Assembly: GCA_958295665.1 (NCBI GenBank)
Contig: OY282558.1
Location: forward strand, 114,442,838-114,506,837
Direction of reading: 5' to 3'
DNA length: 64,000 bases
Origin: Tipula vernalis
Lineage: Eukaryota; Arthropoda; Insecta; Diptera; Tipulidae
Shown here: piece after piece, positions 10,293 to 22,849 of the stretch
Layout of the letters: each line of letters starts with the position of its first letter
Numbering within the stretch: position 1 is the first letter of the stretch
Position numbers and translations under genes: made by a program
The notes under the pieces: generated by a model
Database searches by the model: none
The model's input: only the letters and a program-made list of their open reading frames with translations
Told to the model about the DNA's origin: nothing

Positions 10293-10610
10293 ATTTACTC
10301 CCAACGTTATATGGATTTTATTCTTCGTGATCACGTACTTCCCTATGCCGACAATTATGGTCCTGATTTTATTTTTATGTAAGATAACGCTCGACCGCAT
10401 ATTGCCAAAATGATGTTATGGTTATGAACTGGCCAGCTATGAGCATAGATTTGAACCCTATAGAACATGTTTGAAACATTCTTGGCAGAAACTTAGGCAA
10501 CTTCCACATCCCATCTACTCTAAGCGCGCTTGGAGAACACAGTATGTCGAACCGATATCAAGCGTGTATTCGAGTTAGAGGCGGCAATACAACCTATTGG
10601 TAAACCAAAA
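10293..10610 (+). pseudogene. Tc1-like transposase C-terminal remnant
   Basis: Decayed end of a Tc1-type (Tc1/mariner superfamily) transposase. Reading from about 10306 gives YMDFILRDHVLPYADNYGP, then FIFM-stop-DNARPHIA, which holds the second catalytic Asp. Next are VMNWPAMSIDLNPIEHV (about 10420; catalytic Glu in NPIEHV), NILGRNL, and finally a RVRGGNT tail typical of Tc1 proteins. Two in-frame stops replace the codon before DNA and the Trp after EHV. The DNA-binding half and the TIRs are not recognisable. Only this 3' portion remains. Confidence 0.8.
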
Positions 10611-11875
10611 ATGGTTAAATTTGAATTTAATCAAAAATAATGAGGTATGGAAAGGTTCTTATATTATGTAAGGATTTTGTGAAATTTAGCAGTACCCGTG
10701 AACCCTTAAACTTCAACAAACAATCATTTGCATATTTCAAGCTTGTAAAGACATAACCTATATATGAATTTTTTCTAGCTTTATTAAAGAATCGTCTGGC
10801 TTGTTTCCATAGCATAGCAAAATTTATATTCCAGCATTTGGTATATTTGCTCGAAGCGGGCAAGGCATCTCAACGTGAGATTCACAAATTTCTTTCCCGA
10901 TATTATACACTGGATTGTCAGCTCCGGTGCTACACAAACACGTAGTCTCAAGTTAAAACGCCGCCTAAACAGTTTCCGGTTAGTTTTCCCAACCGCTTTC
11001 CTTAAATTAATATTCTTAACATCTGATAATATTGGAAATATAAATACGGGGTTTAAAAGTGCTGATCGGCAAATTTATAAAATTTTAGCGAATTAAAATA
11101 ATCCAAAATGCGAATTAAATGTTTATTGTAATTTGGACCAACTTAAATTAAAACTTGGTCAAAATTTAACAATTTAAACTTCTATAATTTTTAATTCTAA
11201 GGTCCTTTTCCATGTGACATTTATTTATTGTTTTACAAAATTGGCAAAGCTCTTTCCGCTAAAAGTGCATAAACCAAGACAAGAAACAAAATAAAGTTTA
11301 CTGGAAATTTAAATATTAAAAATTTTGGAAAGTATCCGATTTTATTAAAAGGCCATCAAAACAATTTTTGTGGCTATACAATTAAATTCGCAATGCTACA
11401 AAATAGCTAGCTATTTTACCTGGATAAACTAAATCTAATGCATTTGTACAGCTGCTAATTCGAGCTATTCAAATTCGACAGGATTACAGGGTTTTTATTT
11501 TGTTAATTCGTATTTATCACATTTAACGTGTTTCATGTAACCAAATTTTCTTTAGATTTCTGGAAGCTTTAAAAGTTTATTGCAGTTTTGATTAGTAATT
11601 ATCCCGTTTAAAATACTATAGATGTCTTTGGAACTGGACAAAGGAAGAAGAAGTGGCTTTTGAATTTATTTGCTCTGACTTATTTATTTTATCACTAAAC
11701 GAGGAAAATAAAATTTTGAAATTTTACTAAAATTTAGCTTAGAAATGAATTGTGCGATAATTTCGGTATTTATTCATCTCTTAGTTATTGATAAAATAGT
11801 TGAAGGCCTAAGCTAATTTTGGCTTATTTCTAAAATTGTAAAAGCGAGAGTCAGCCAATTTTAAAAAATGTCAGT
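10611..11875. other. Non-coding spacer
   Basis: No supported gene. A G+C-richer patch at 10850-10990 lacks recognisable domains in any frame. Homopolymer-rich A+T DNA fills the rest. Confidence 0.45.
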
Positions 11876-11879
11876 TTAA

Positions 11880-11997
11880 CATTAGAACTACCGGCCCGAT
11901 TGTAGATTTATTGAATTACATTATTTCCAAAACTCAATAGAATTCAATAAATTTACAAGCCATCATTTTGACGGGCTATTAGTTCTAAATTTTAGTG
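11880..11997. mobile_element. 118-bp TTAA-flanked miniature element
   Basis: Flanked by TTAA at 11876-11879 and 11998-12001. The left end reads CATTAGAACTACCGGCCCG. The complement of the right end reads CACTAAAATTTAGAACTA, then ATAGCCCG: the same sequence apart from a 7-bp insertion and small changes. The arms continue into a shared TTTATTGAATT, so almost the whole element folds on itself. TTAA duplication is the hallmark of piggyBac-type integration. Family is inferred from this only. Confidence 0.6.
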
Positions 11998-12001
11998 TTA
12001 A

Positions 12002-14160
12002 AAATAACTTCATCAGAATAAATAGCGGTAAGTTAAAACACATTCTAAAAAAATGAAATAAAATTCAATATTTTTGTATTAATTAGAATACGATCAACCT
12101 TATGAGCTACAACGCGGTCTCACCTAATTTCATTAATCTATAAAAATTATGTGCCCCACTGAGCCAAAGTCAAATAAATTGTCGCTAATTAAAACCAATT
12201 TATCCTATCTCCTAATTAAATATCGATCGTAAATTATATTTTTAATTATAATTTATCTATAACTTTGGAATTTTTCAATGTACAATATATCGTTAATTAA
12301 TGTTTTTTGAACCAATTTATTAGAACGTCTGCGGCTTAGTTATTAGTTTACGGGATTGGATATATATTTAATTAAATCACGACTTTCAACTTTCAACTCT
12401 ATACAAACAAAAACTCGAAAATCATGCCATAGTATTTCATAATGTACAGTATAAAGTCGAAGTTTCTTTTTAAGTTTACCTGGGTTAAAACTTATATTCA
12501 CCCAGTGTAGCTATATTTAGATATTCATCATCTTCTAATGAATTTGTAAATTTTTAGCCTTGGATGTGTTTTTTTTTTGTTTATAAAAAAGGGATCATCT
12601 TCTCTTGACATGAAATTCGATTTAAGAAAAACCGTTAAAAATTGTAGATCTTCGCTCTGCTTTATAGATATGTACGTTTTAATGAAAAGGTTAGGAGCAC
12701 ACAAACAGCAAAAATACATTTTATTAGTTTCTTGTTTAGTTTATGAGTTTACAAAATTTTAATAGTTTTTTATGACTCATTAAGATTATTATATGATTTT
12801 ATGTGTGTATGTATATGCTCGTTGTTAACATAGATTTTATTTCATTTTCGTGATAATCCCGATTTTACATACATATATACAATTTAGATAATTAAGCATT
12901 AATTTATTACTTGTGGTGGGTTTGCTGAAGATGTCCAATAATTACGAATGCATCTATAAATTATGATTTATATTAATGAGCTGAGAAACATATTAGAAAA
13001 TATAATATTTAAAAACTAATAAACTAACAACATTGTCTCCATGCACCAATATTTCTGAATAATAAATTACAGTTTTCTTATTCACTACCATTTTATTATC
13101 ATATCATACAGAGTTCCTGCAGTGCCATTTAGTTTATTATGCATATATGTATGTATTGTTAGTATGTATGGTTTTTGATATCTCATAAAAAATGTAATAA
13201 TTTTCACACTTTCCATTGAAAGTCGATAAATAATAATAATACAAAATATTAATTGCAAACACTGTACACTGTATATAAATATAACGTCTTGTATTACATT
13301 GCAAATCAAGTTCATTGGCATTTTGCATAAAAAATAAAAAAATAAAAAAAATAAAAATCTTGAAACAGTATATGAATTGAACTCAAAATTGTTGTTCATT
13401 GTATATTTATGTGTGTAACTGCTCTGTATAATGTGCTGTGTGCACCAAGAAATCGGCGAATGCAAAATGTGTTTTTAATATTATTGTAATTCATATACAT
13501 AACTCTCAAATGTCTTGAAGTCAATGAGTGGAACTGACAGGTAGAATTATAACATTTTTTTCAATTGTATGTTAACATGATGCGGCCGAGTGAAAGGATT
13601 TTTGTTTATATCAAATGTGATTAAGAGTTGGTCAAATTTGCCAAATGATTGAGTCTTAATGAAAGAGACGGAAAAGTGTATGCCTGTCATTGAATTGTAT
13701 ACTACTGTTTCTTTTTGGAAATATCTGAAACAAATATCGTTGAATATTTCAATCGACGAGCACTGGGCTTCGCGAATGTGATAGCCGGGTAAACAGATAA
13801 AATTTTAAATAACTTTTTATATTAATTCCAATGTTAAAATATAGTATTTCAATTTAGTTGGGTTACGGTAAACTTAAACTTAAACTAATATAAACGTTGA
13901 CGACGACCTCCCCTAAACGATCAGAATTAGAAAATAGTTTCAAACTCTACTTGTCTAACCCTCCAATTCATATTCAATTTTTTATTGAATCCATTTCTAA
14001 TTCCTATTATTAATGCAATTTAAAATGCTATGTGGTCGGATTAACCGAATATGGCAAACAGTAATTCGTGAAATATTTTTCGATATTTTAGTTTAATATT
14101 CATTTAGTTTACATCATCTCTAAAGCCACTTAAATGTATCTCGCCAGGACACAGCCCTAT
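12002..14160. other. Non-coding A+T-rich DNA
   Basis: Nothing definable. Several ORFs of 60-126 codons occur (the longest on the minus strand, 13085-13465). They are rich in Ile, Phe, Tyr and Asn and lack domains, as expected by chance in this composition. Confidence 0.5.
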
Positions 14161-14520
14161 TCGTTAGATTTATACACATATTTCTAAATATGGAAATTCT
14201 TAAATTTATTACTTAATACCCAACCATCCTTAATTTATAAATGTTATCAAGAAGTAGTTATCTAGAAATAAAGCTTCTAAATTTTTAAAAATTTTAATGA
14301 AATTTTCTAAATACCACTAGGTATTCTTAATTATATAAATGCCTCAAGTTCTAGGTCCAATAATTCATAATTCTTAAATACCAAAATTTTCAAAATTCAT
14401 TTTCGGATAAGATAAATTTCTAAAAGTTCGAATTCTTAAAATCCTGAGACCTCTAAATTGTATAAATTTTAAGGTTTAGGAACCCAAAGGTTTTTAACTT
14501 GCTAAACTAAATCACTATTA
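14160..14520. repeat. Degenerate TTCTTAAATTT-type repeat
   Basis: A run of loosely repeated TTCTTAAATTT/CCTAAATTTT words with no fixed period, seen again at about 16800-17220 and 18640-19050. The block at about 14484-14530 (GGTTTTTAACTTGCTAAAC, then AATCACTATTAAAG) recurs at about 16758-16800. The two blocks therefore share a common repeat ancestor. Confidence 0.45.
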
Positions 14521-15529
14521 AAGTAGTCAATACAATACGGTCTACAGATTGCGAGAAAAATTTTGCTTAACACGGTTTGTAAAATACTCTTATTTATTAA
14601 TAGAAGTAGCTAGTTACATACAACATACTAGAGCTGACTTTTGAAGTTTAGAACGGATGAAACACTCGATTATTTTAGGGTAAAGGTTCAAGCTGTTTGA
14701 AATTGTTTTCGTAAAGAAGACATTTCGAACAAAAATGTCTAAACCTATGTAGCAAGTGGCTTACCAATTATTGTTACAAAGCATTTAAGAAGACCTCAAC
14801 GATTGGCACAGTCGAAAAGAAAAAAATATCTTCTTCCTGGTAGATTTGAATCCCAAATATATAAACGTTAAAGAAGCTATAGATCAGAAGTGTAGACTAT
14901 TGAAAAATCCTGTAATCATGAACGCAACTTCGCATTTAAATTAGTTCGACTTTAACAAATTGAGCTACCAGTGTTAACTTTGAATTTTGAATTTTTCACA
15001 AAATTGTTATTCATTCAGGGACGATATTATTAAAAACTAATTCGAAATTATGAAAGCCATTTTCAATATGTCGGCCGATAAAAATGAAAATCTAGTGTGA
15101 CGGCTTCCACAAATTCGAACCAATTTTGTCGTTGAACGAATAATAATTTTGTGAAAAATTAGAAATATTGGTTTAAAACCTCGGATCGGCATGTTTTCTT
15201 GGAGTAAGCCTTCTATAAAGGAAACTAGCTAAAAACATGTTCTTACAACCAAGCCGTAGTTTTGATTTTAGGGAGTCGTGCCGATGGTGGCCAAACATTT
15301 CCTTCTTGAGGTAATGTAAACAATTTTTTTTAACAAACTGCAACTTTCCTTAAATCCCATCCAAGCTCTGCGTGTTCTTGTGACACAATTGAAATTTAAC
15401 CAATATCGTTCAGATTTCAGAAGAAACAGTCAACAAGTTTGAATGAAACTCAAGTCTCAGATAACACGGTTTTGGTTAGAACGCTGTTTTCATGGAAACT
15501 AACCAGCCGTCAAGCCATTTTTAAATCAC
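14521..15529. other. Spacer upstream of the hAT remnant
   Basis: No recognisable protein. It may hold the decayed 5' part of the hAT element that follows, but no BED zinc finger or TIR could be read. The stretch is less A+T-rich around 15050-15320. Confidence 0.35.
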
Positions 15530-16370
15530 CTTTCGTACACAAATCTGTATGCTGAAAGCACAACATTTAAAAATATGTTTAAATATTTACGTCCCGGATA
15601 TATTGCCCCTAGCAGAAAACAGTTAGCAGATGAACACCTTACTGAAATAAATCAATAGTTTTATGCTCATTATTTATGGATGGTCCAACACATCAAACGA
15701 CCCGCTTACAGCTTGTTCAGTTCATACAGGTGTGTATAATTATTTAATAAGTGCATATGATACAGAAATCCTGTTGAATATTGTGTTTCTGTAGCAGAAA
15801 AAGCTTTTGGTTTTATGAAAACCAAATATGAAAAGGAAATATTCTTTGTTGCACAGACAACGAGAACAAAATGAAAAAAATGAAGGAGATTTTATAGGAT
15901 CGCCATGGCATGGTGAAATATGGGTGCTTTGCGAAGAATATCATTTTTCATGATATTAAGAAATATATAATAAGCGTACAAAAGTATTTCCGAAATCATC
16001 ACCAACCGCACAGATGGCTGAAAGAAAAACATGGGATTATGCCCCAACTTCCAAACGATACAAGATGGAATTCAGAACATACGAATTTGATAATACGATC
16101 CACAAAATATTAAATAATGTTCAATTGTACAATGAGCATTTAATCTCCAGCAAAAACTTATCTGATTTCCATAGCGTTAGACTCATTCCAATGTGATCCC
16201 ATTTCGATTACGATAGCTGTTGAAACTTGGTATAGTTTGCTGAATAATGACGAATTAATATCAATTAGATCTTTGATCGAAAAGCGAATTAAAAGTGTAC
16301 TGACTCCTGCTGATTATTTAGCCAATATGATGGATTCAAAAGATGATGCAGAAGATATGGCGGAAAAATA
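15530..16370 (+). pseudogene. hAT transposase remnant
   Basis: Interrupted coding sequence for a hAT-superfamily transposase, a DNA cut-and-paste enzyme. Recognisable blocks in order: FKNMFKYLRPGYIAPSRKQL (about 15570), NDPLTACSVHTG (about 15697), CTDNENKM (about 15855, equivalent to the hAT TDNA motif with the second catalytic Asp), VQKYFRNHHQPHRW (about 15980), LPNDTRWNSEHTN (about 16050, the conserved RWNS motif) and PADYLANMMD (about 16305). Stops at about 15657 and 15896 and frameshifts near 15660, 15780 and 16090 separate them. The conserved C-terminal dimerisation region is not seen. Confidence 0.75.
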
Positions 16371-17930
16371 GATTGGAAAACGAAAATTCTTTAAGGTTGC
16401 CTGAAAATGTCTGCAAAATTTTGTTTCTTTACTAAACTGGCAAGCTCTGGTTCAATCGAAATATTTTTGTTATCCTATGGCCTAATTTGAAAAAAATTGA
16501 AAAACCGACTTGAATTTGAAAATGCATTTTCTCTCGTGAAAATCTATCATCATTTAAAAAAAATCTGAACCAGAAGACGACTGGTGAATTTAAAAACTTT
16601 GAATGATCAAGGAATTTGTAAGGGAATTTGGGTGTGTTAGTATAATTGGCTAACACAACATGTAAACATTATATTCTGTAAATATAGAATATAAGTAAAT
16701 TATGATACCATCAGTTGCCGTCATCCGTCGTTGTATAAGATAAATTGTGTACATTTCACGGTTTTTGACCTCCTAAACAAAATCACTATTAAAGTATTAT
16801 TAAATATCTAAAACTCACGTTCAAAATTAAATTATTTTAAATTCCTTAAAATCTTTTTCAATTTTCTGAATTTTTAAATTTTATATTTTCTTTTTTAAAT
16901 TTCGAAATTAAAAATTTCGAAATTTGAAATTTAGTAATAATCAGTAGTACTAAACTACTTATAACAATAAATATTTTAGTAGATTGTTGATTCAATTTCT
17001 AAATTTATAATTTTCAAAATTATAACTAATTGTACCTTTCATAATCCTAATTTTCCTTAATTCCTAAATTTAAATTTTTTTTTCTGGTAATCTCAAGTTC
17101 ATATGGACGTAAAGCTTAAATTTATAAATTTCTAATTTCCTTAATACAATTAAAAATTGTTGAGTTTCCAAATTTATATTTGAATTCGTGTAATTCAAAT
17201 CAAAATAGAAAATTTGGTAATATTAAAATATTAGCCTACACAACAATAGAACTGTTTGAATGTGACTAAGGCATTTGTAAGGTAATTTTGGTGTGTTAGT
17301 ATAATTTGCTACTACACCCGTAAATAGTTTATTCTTTAAATAAAGCCATCAGCCATCGCCCGAACAGAGTATTGATTTTTCAAATTCGTAGGCTTTTGTG
17401 CTCAAAACTAAATCATTTATCTTACTCTTTTCAGAAATTTTGACTTTTATCAAATTTCATATCAAGTTTCTAAATAATAAATAAAGAGTGACCCCAAAAA
17501 ATCGTGATTTATCGCCTATTTCGTCGACCTCATAAATTTTATTGAAACGTGTTTCGCATGAGACACTAACCTCACAAAGTTCCAAGTTGAGAATATTTTT
17601 TATTTCGGAGATACGACGCTACAATAAATCCGACAATCTCGATGACCTCGTTCATTATTTAAAATGTTTTTCCAAAATAATTTTTTATGTAAAATTTTCC
17701 GCTCTTTGCAAATATAATATTAGATTTCATCAAAAATTTGTTTTAAATAAGTTATAACCGATTTCTTTAGAAGAAATGAGGATTTTTGAGTGGCAGCATG
17801 CCATCACTGTTTATAGAGCCAAACTATGAATTTTTTAGTCATCGTTTAGATTTTACCGAACAAAAGTTTGCTAAAACGAACATCTCAACAATATAAATGA
17901 TATATATGTGTAAGTAGTAGCATATAGAGG
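16371..17930. other. Spacer with a direct repeat pair
   Basis: No gene recognised. It contains a roughly 90-bp direct repeat: 16605-16695 and 17262-17345 share TTTGTAAGG-AATTT-GGTGTGTTAGTATAATT-GCTA. Between them, and extending to both sides, is the same low-complexity TTAAATTT-type DNA as at 14.2 kb. Confidence 0.55.
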
Positions 17931-17935
17931 GTGTC

Positions 17936-18340
17936 CCATTTAAAATGGCCCACTCAAATATTTCAACAGGAAAGCTGCCAATCAAAAAATAACCTACATA
18001 AAACTTATACAATTTTATGGTGGTAATGGAAGTTTGCCCTTGAAATCTGTATTTAAGGTTATTTGAAGGTGAACTCTTATTTTTTTATAAGAACCTTCAT
18101 TTTTGACCCCATATTCTAAAAGAGGGTACTAAGAGAATAGAGTTCTTAAGGCACTTTTTTGAATGAGCTTCGGCGGTCATTTCAAGGTTAAATCACGAAA
18201 TGGTACGACATAACCAGCAGTTAATGAATTTTAATGGGGAATGACTCAACAGTTCTTGGCATCAAGTCATAAGGTGCCGAGCTGGTGACCTTGACCCTTA
18301 AAGTCAAGGGCATTTGAAGGTCAACTGGACGTCAGTGAAC
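17936..18340. repeat. One-ended TE-like repeat with AAGGTCA-like words
   Basis: TA followed by GAGGGTGTCCCATTTAAAAT at 17936 looks like the terminal sequence of a TA-inserting mariner-type or similar element. No inverted partner was found downstream. The body contains a run of AAGGTCA/AAGGTTA/GACCTTGAC words (about 18052, 18184, 18290-18325), which resemble nuclear-receptor half-sites. No coding content. Identity is uncertain. Confidence 0.4.
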
Positions 18341-21300
18341 AAATTTAAAATTTATAATTTCGATTTTAATTTTAATTTTAATTTTTTATTTTTATTAAAT
18401 TTAACATAATGGAGCGAGGTTACCGAGAATTTCGGATTTATTATAGCGTGGGTAACTCAAGCGACAGGTTTGACTCGCCATATCTCCAAAACAAAAAATA
18501 TGCTCAACTTGAAACATTGTGAGGATTAATGTCTCGAAACTATCATGAACTATCGTTTAGACTAATTTGCAATAAAATTCATGAGGTTGACAAAATTGCC
18601 TAATATAATTTTAATTTTTTGAAAAAGAGATTTGCTATGAGATTTAAAATGAAAAACCAGCTAAATTAAAAGTTTCGGATAATTCACTGCCAAAATAAAA
18701 GTTTAAGTTTTAAAACTTCCAGTACCAAAATTCTGCCTTACAAATTTAAATTTGATTAAATTAGGGACAAATTCAGAATTCTAGGGTCTGATTTTTAAAA
18801 TTTATAAACGTTAAATTAAAAACATTTTAATAAAATTAAGAGTTTTATTATGAGAACGAGACCGAAACTAGATTTTCCAAACCTAGATGCTCCAATTTTT
18901 AATTATAGAATTTTAACGTTTATTTAGAACCTAGTTTTTGTTATACTTCAAATAATAATTCAGGGTTTGCCGTTTATAAGTAATTAAAATTTAAAATATA
19001 AAACGTTAAATTTGGAATTAAATAACCTCAAATTGCAATTTTATAATCAAGGATAATGACAGTGTAGTCAAAGTTATTTTTAATTTAAAAAAAAGTGTTA
19101 ATTTCAAATTTTTAATGGATTATTGCGGTCTCTAGCTTAAGTTTAGGTACTAAACATAAATGAATACCTAATTCAAATCATAAACCCATCAGCAAACAAA
19201 CCCCTTTTTTCTAAAGCTTCTAAACGAAAACCAAGGCACTATCATTCCAAAACCATCTAAAACGCATTGGAAAAGCTGTAATATTGAACTTGTGAAATAA
19301 TTAATTTAAGTAAATGGCTTTTTAAACCAAAACGTTAATAGTTTGCCCAATGAAGATCGATTTAGTAAACCAGAAAATATTCAATAATTTCAGCATAAAC
19401 TTCATAGCAAAACGAACAGTTTACTTATCTGGCTCAGACAGGGCAGAGTCATATTTAAAATCTGGAACAGAAATTGTACGTCTAAAAACGTTTTTTTTCC
19501 AGGAGGTAATGAAAATTATCTCACTCTCGTTATTGTCCAAATGACTTTGTATCACAATCGAATCACAATTTTTTCTCCACAAAAATGGAAAAAGTGGACT
19601 TAAATATTTTGCGATGTTCGCGATGTTTGCCGATCAAAATATTAAACAACTATTACACAAAATTTACTTAATACTTGCCCTCAAAATACTATTAAAAAGT
19701 AATTTTGAATGTTTGTATCCATGTGTGGTCACCAGTTTTCATTGCTTACCTAGAAATAAAATAAAATTCATAATTAGAAAAAATACTTCCACAAGTACCA
19801 AAAATCCACTAAACTGTGACTAATGAACAAGGACTAACAAAAAAAAAAAAAATCGCAATAAATCAGATTGCGCAACCCCGTCGTAATAATACATAGAAAT
19901 TATATCAGCGTGATACCAAGTCTGGTACATAAAATATACGTTAAAAAACAGCCCACAAAACAAAAAATCGATATCACCCCTAAAAAAATTCGTTGCCAAC
20001 CCAATAAAAATCATAAATATTAAATTCACATCTGAATCCAATGGTCATTAGACCAATCGAATTAATTTAATCAAATTTATTGAGAATTTTTTTATTTACC
20101 GAACGAAGAAAACCAATTTGCATGTTATGTTCCTGTACCAAAAAATTCATAGGTTTCGACCCTTACGACGAATCCCCATAACATTTATTGTGTGAGAACG
20201 TTTTTGTTTAAATTACAACAATTAAATCGGTACATAATACACATAACGTAAGGCGTTAATAGTTTAACACCTAAAAATAGGATTTTATCGATTTTCTTCA
20301 AAAAATGTATCCTCCATCTATCGCTCATCTAAATTGAATAAACATGCTACAAAATGTTATTTTTAGAGGGATGACGACAAAATTGTATGTGATTAGGGGT
20401 TGTTTAGTTAAATTTGTATTGTATACGTATAAACAATACATTTTTATGACAAATTAAATTGCATCTGGCAATAATTTATTTACTGAGTACAATCCATAAG
20501 AAACCTATAAAATACAGAAGGGAAAAATATAAACAATAAACAAAATCTTTAATGTGGTAAATGAAAATTGGAAACAGTTTTTCTGTCGATTGGTTCGCAT
20601 CCTACCATTATACTCTTTCTATGTAAACAGTCTAAAATACCTAGCGGGTATTTAAATTGTAAACAATTAAATATATGTACTTGACAAAAATCCTATTCCA
20701 TATAATTTCTCAAAAACATTTTTCATTTAATTTTCGGAAAAATCAATTTTCTACAAATACACACTTCAAAAAATTTCCTGTTTTTAAACGATAAAGGGTT
20801 CTCTTTGCGTACGGTATTTTTCACTTTGATAAATTTTATTTACTTACTAAATGATAAAATGCTTGTTTAAAAGCGAACACTGTATACATGTATAAAAGTA
20901 CCTACATATATACATGTGTATACTGCGAGGGAGATTCATGTTCTCGATTTTCGAGACATTTCATCATCATCATATTTTTATTTGTTTATGTTTTTAAGCA
21001 ACATACAAAAAAAATATAAGCATAACATAACATCACGTCTATGTATCATTAACAACATAACATTTTTTATTTTCTGTGTCAAAAAATTGATTGTTCGTTC
21101 GTTCATTCTTGAGATGTGAAAAAGTGTGCTTGATACATTCAAAAAGAGATTTGTTTATAAATTGTATGGTTGTTGTTGTGGTTTTTGAGATGACTGTACG
21201 ATGATGATGATGATGATGATGCCGTTTTTTACATTCATTTCAAGTGACATAGATTAGTGCCTGACATTTCGAAATATCTCATCGACAATATTTAAGTATG

Positions 21301-22849
21301 GCAGTTAAGAGATAGTGTTTATGAAATGTTTATATAACGATATATCTAGAATTCTGGATAACCGCGCATCGTAATTAATGACTGTGATAATTCATTAATT
21401 TACTTTTTTTTTTTTTTATTTACTTTCGCTGAAAAACATACATAAATATACGCGTAATTAAAGGTTACGTCAAACATGCTAAAATCTTTATTACAGCCGA
21501 ACACCTCCACAAAATATTTGCGTTGTATCAAATTACAAACAATAAACTCTTTGTTAGTGGCGGAGGCTTCATGGTCAGTTTACTTAGTTGATTCGTTTAG
21601 AAAATTGGAGGTTATGTATTTTAATTGGCTGTAAAGTATTTTGGGACGGTAAACATCTGCCCGTCTGTCAGCCCAGCCGTTCTTTATATCAACGATGACC
21701 GAATTTATGTTCTTGCCTGCTATTTCCTCTTAAATTAAACTTTCCAACATTTTTTTATTTGTTTATCGTCTTTCTGGTTCTACTTGCTGGTCATTAACAG
21801 CAACCCAATTTTTCCGGAATGCAAATGCAAGAAGTATCTTTCTATTGATGGTGGAAGCATCAAATTAAGCGTGACGAAGCAGAATTCTAATCTACCCACA
21901 GTGGACCTGATTTATTGGGCCTTGAAATAATCACCTAAAATTCACTTATTACTTTCTCCGTTCCTTATAAATGTGGCCGATTTGCACCAAATGTGTCTAA
22001 ATTTTTGTTATTAGTTGATCCGTGGTGATTATTTCCGCATACATGTTTTATTTTGATCGGATCTCATCACTATTTTTCCAAATAAAAAAATAATTTCTTT
22101 CCCAATTATTTTATATTTCGTGCCAATTTTGGGACACATCTTCAGAAAGTAAAAATTTTACTTAAAGAATTAAAATAAATTAACAAATTAATTTTTCTAT
22201 TCTTAATTCATCAATATTTGAGTAAACACAACCAAATGTTTCTAACATTGTCCACGTTGTTTAAATTATGTACATTATTGTTGCAATATGCAAGAGCGAG
22301 TCCACTATTCGTTGAAACATTTCTCACCGGTAGATGTTGAAAAATTACACCATCATGAGATACGATCTTCAATTAAATATATTAGCGGTGCTTTTCCAAA
22401 ACTACCTTTCACTTTAAAAGGAAAGCTACCTGAACAAACGTCGATAAGTGAAAACTGTACAGTAGACTAACAAAATGTGAACAAGATTGCATCTAAAGCC
22501 TGTCAAATTTTCAACTTTGTTTTTAAAACAAATTATTCAATGTATTTATGTATTGAGGAGACCTCATTCATCCGAGAATCCTTAGGATGCAATATATCGT
22601 CCCTATAGACAACGAGCTATATGAGATCATCAATATATACCCCAATCAAGTTGTGAAGTTTATTCCGCTTTCTATAATATAACAAATTTAACTCAACTGA
22701 TTTAAGTAGAGCTTGTGGATTCCATATGTCATCGGGAATTTTGATATTAATGAACCAAATAGCATTCTTCCTTGTAATATAACATCAGAAGTGACTATCC
22801 TATGCAATAATGTAGGCTGTGAGCGAATTCATGGATAAATTATTTACTG
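18341..22849. other. Long non-coding stretch
   Basis: About 4.5 kb of A+T-rich DNA with no supported gene. Landmarks are a TTTTAATTTTAATTT run at 18362-18390, degenerate AATTTTTAAATT DNA at 18640-19050, a GATGATGAT microsatellite at 21200-21222, and a short ORF at 22288-22470. That ORF contains FPKLPFTLKGKLPEQTS, looks less random than its surroundings, and matches no family I recognise. Confidence 0.5.
21200..21222 (+). repeat. (GAT)n microsatellite
   Basis: About seven to eight uninterrupted GAT units, followed by GCC and a T run. Confidence 0.9.

Noticed and set aside
13085..13465. 126-codon minus-strand ORF with hydrophobic stretches
   Set aside because: Composition (Ile, Phe, Tyr, His, Met) is what random A+T-rich DNA gives. 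A second overlapping frame is equally open, and no domain or splice context supports it.
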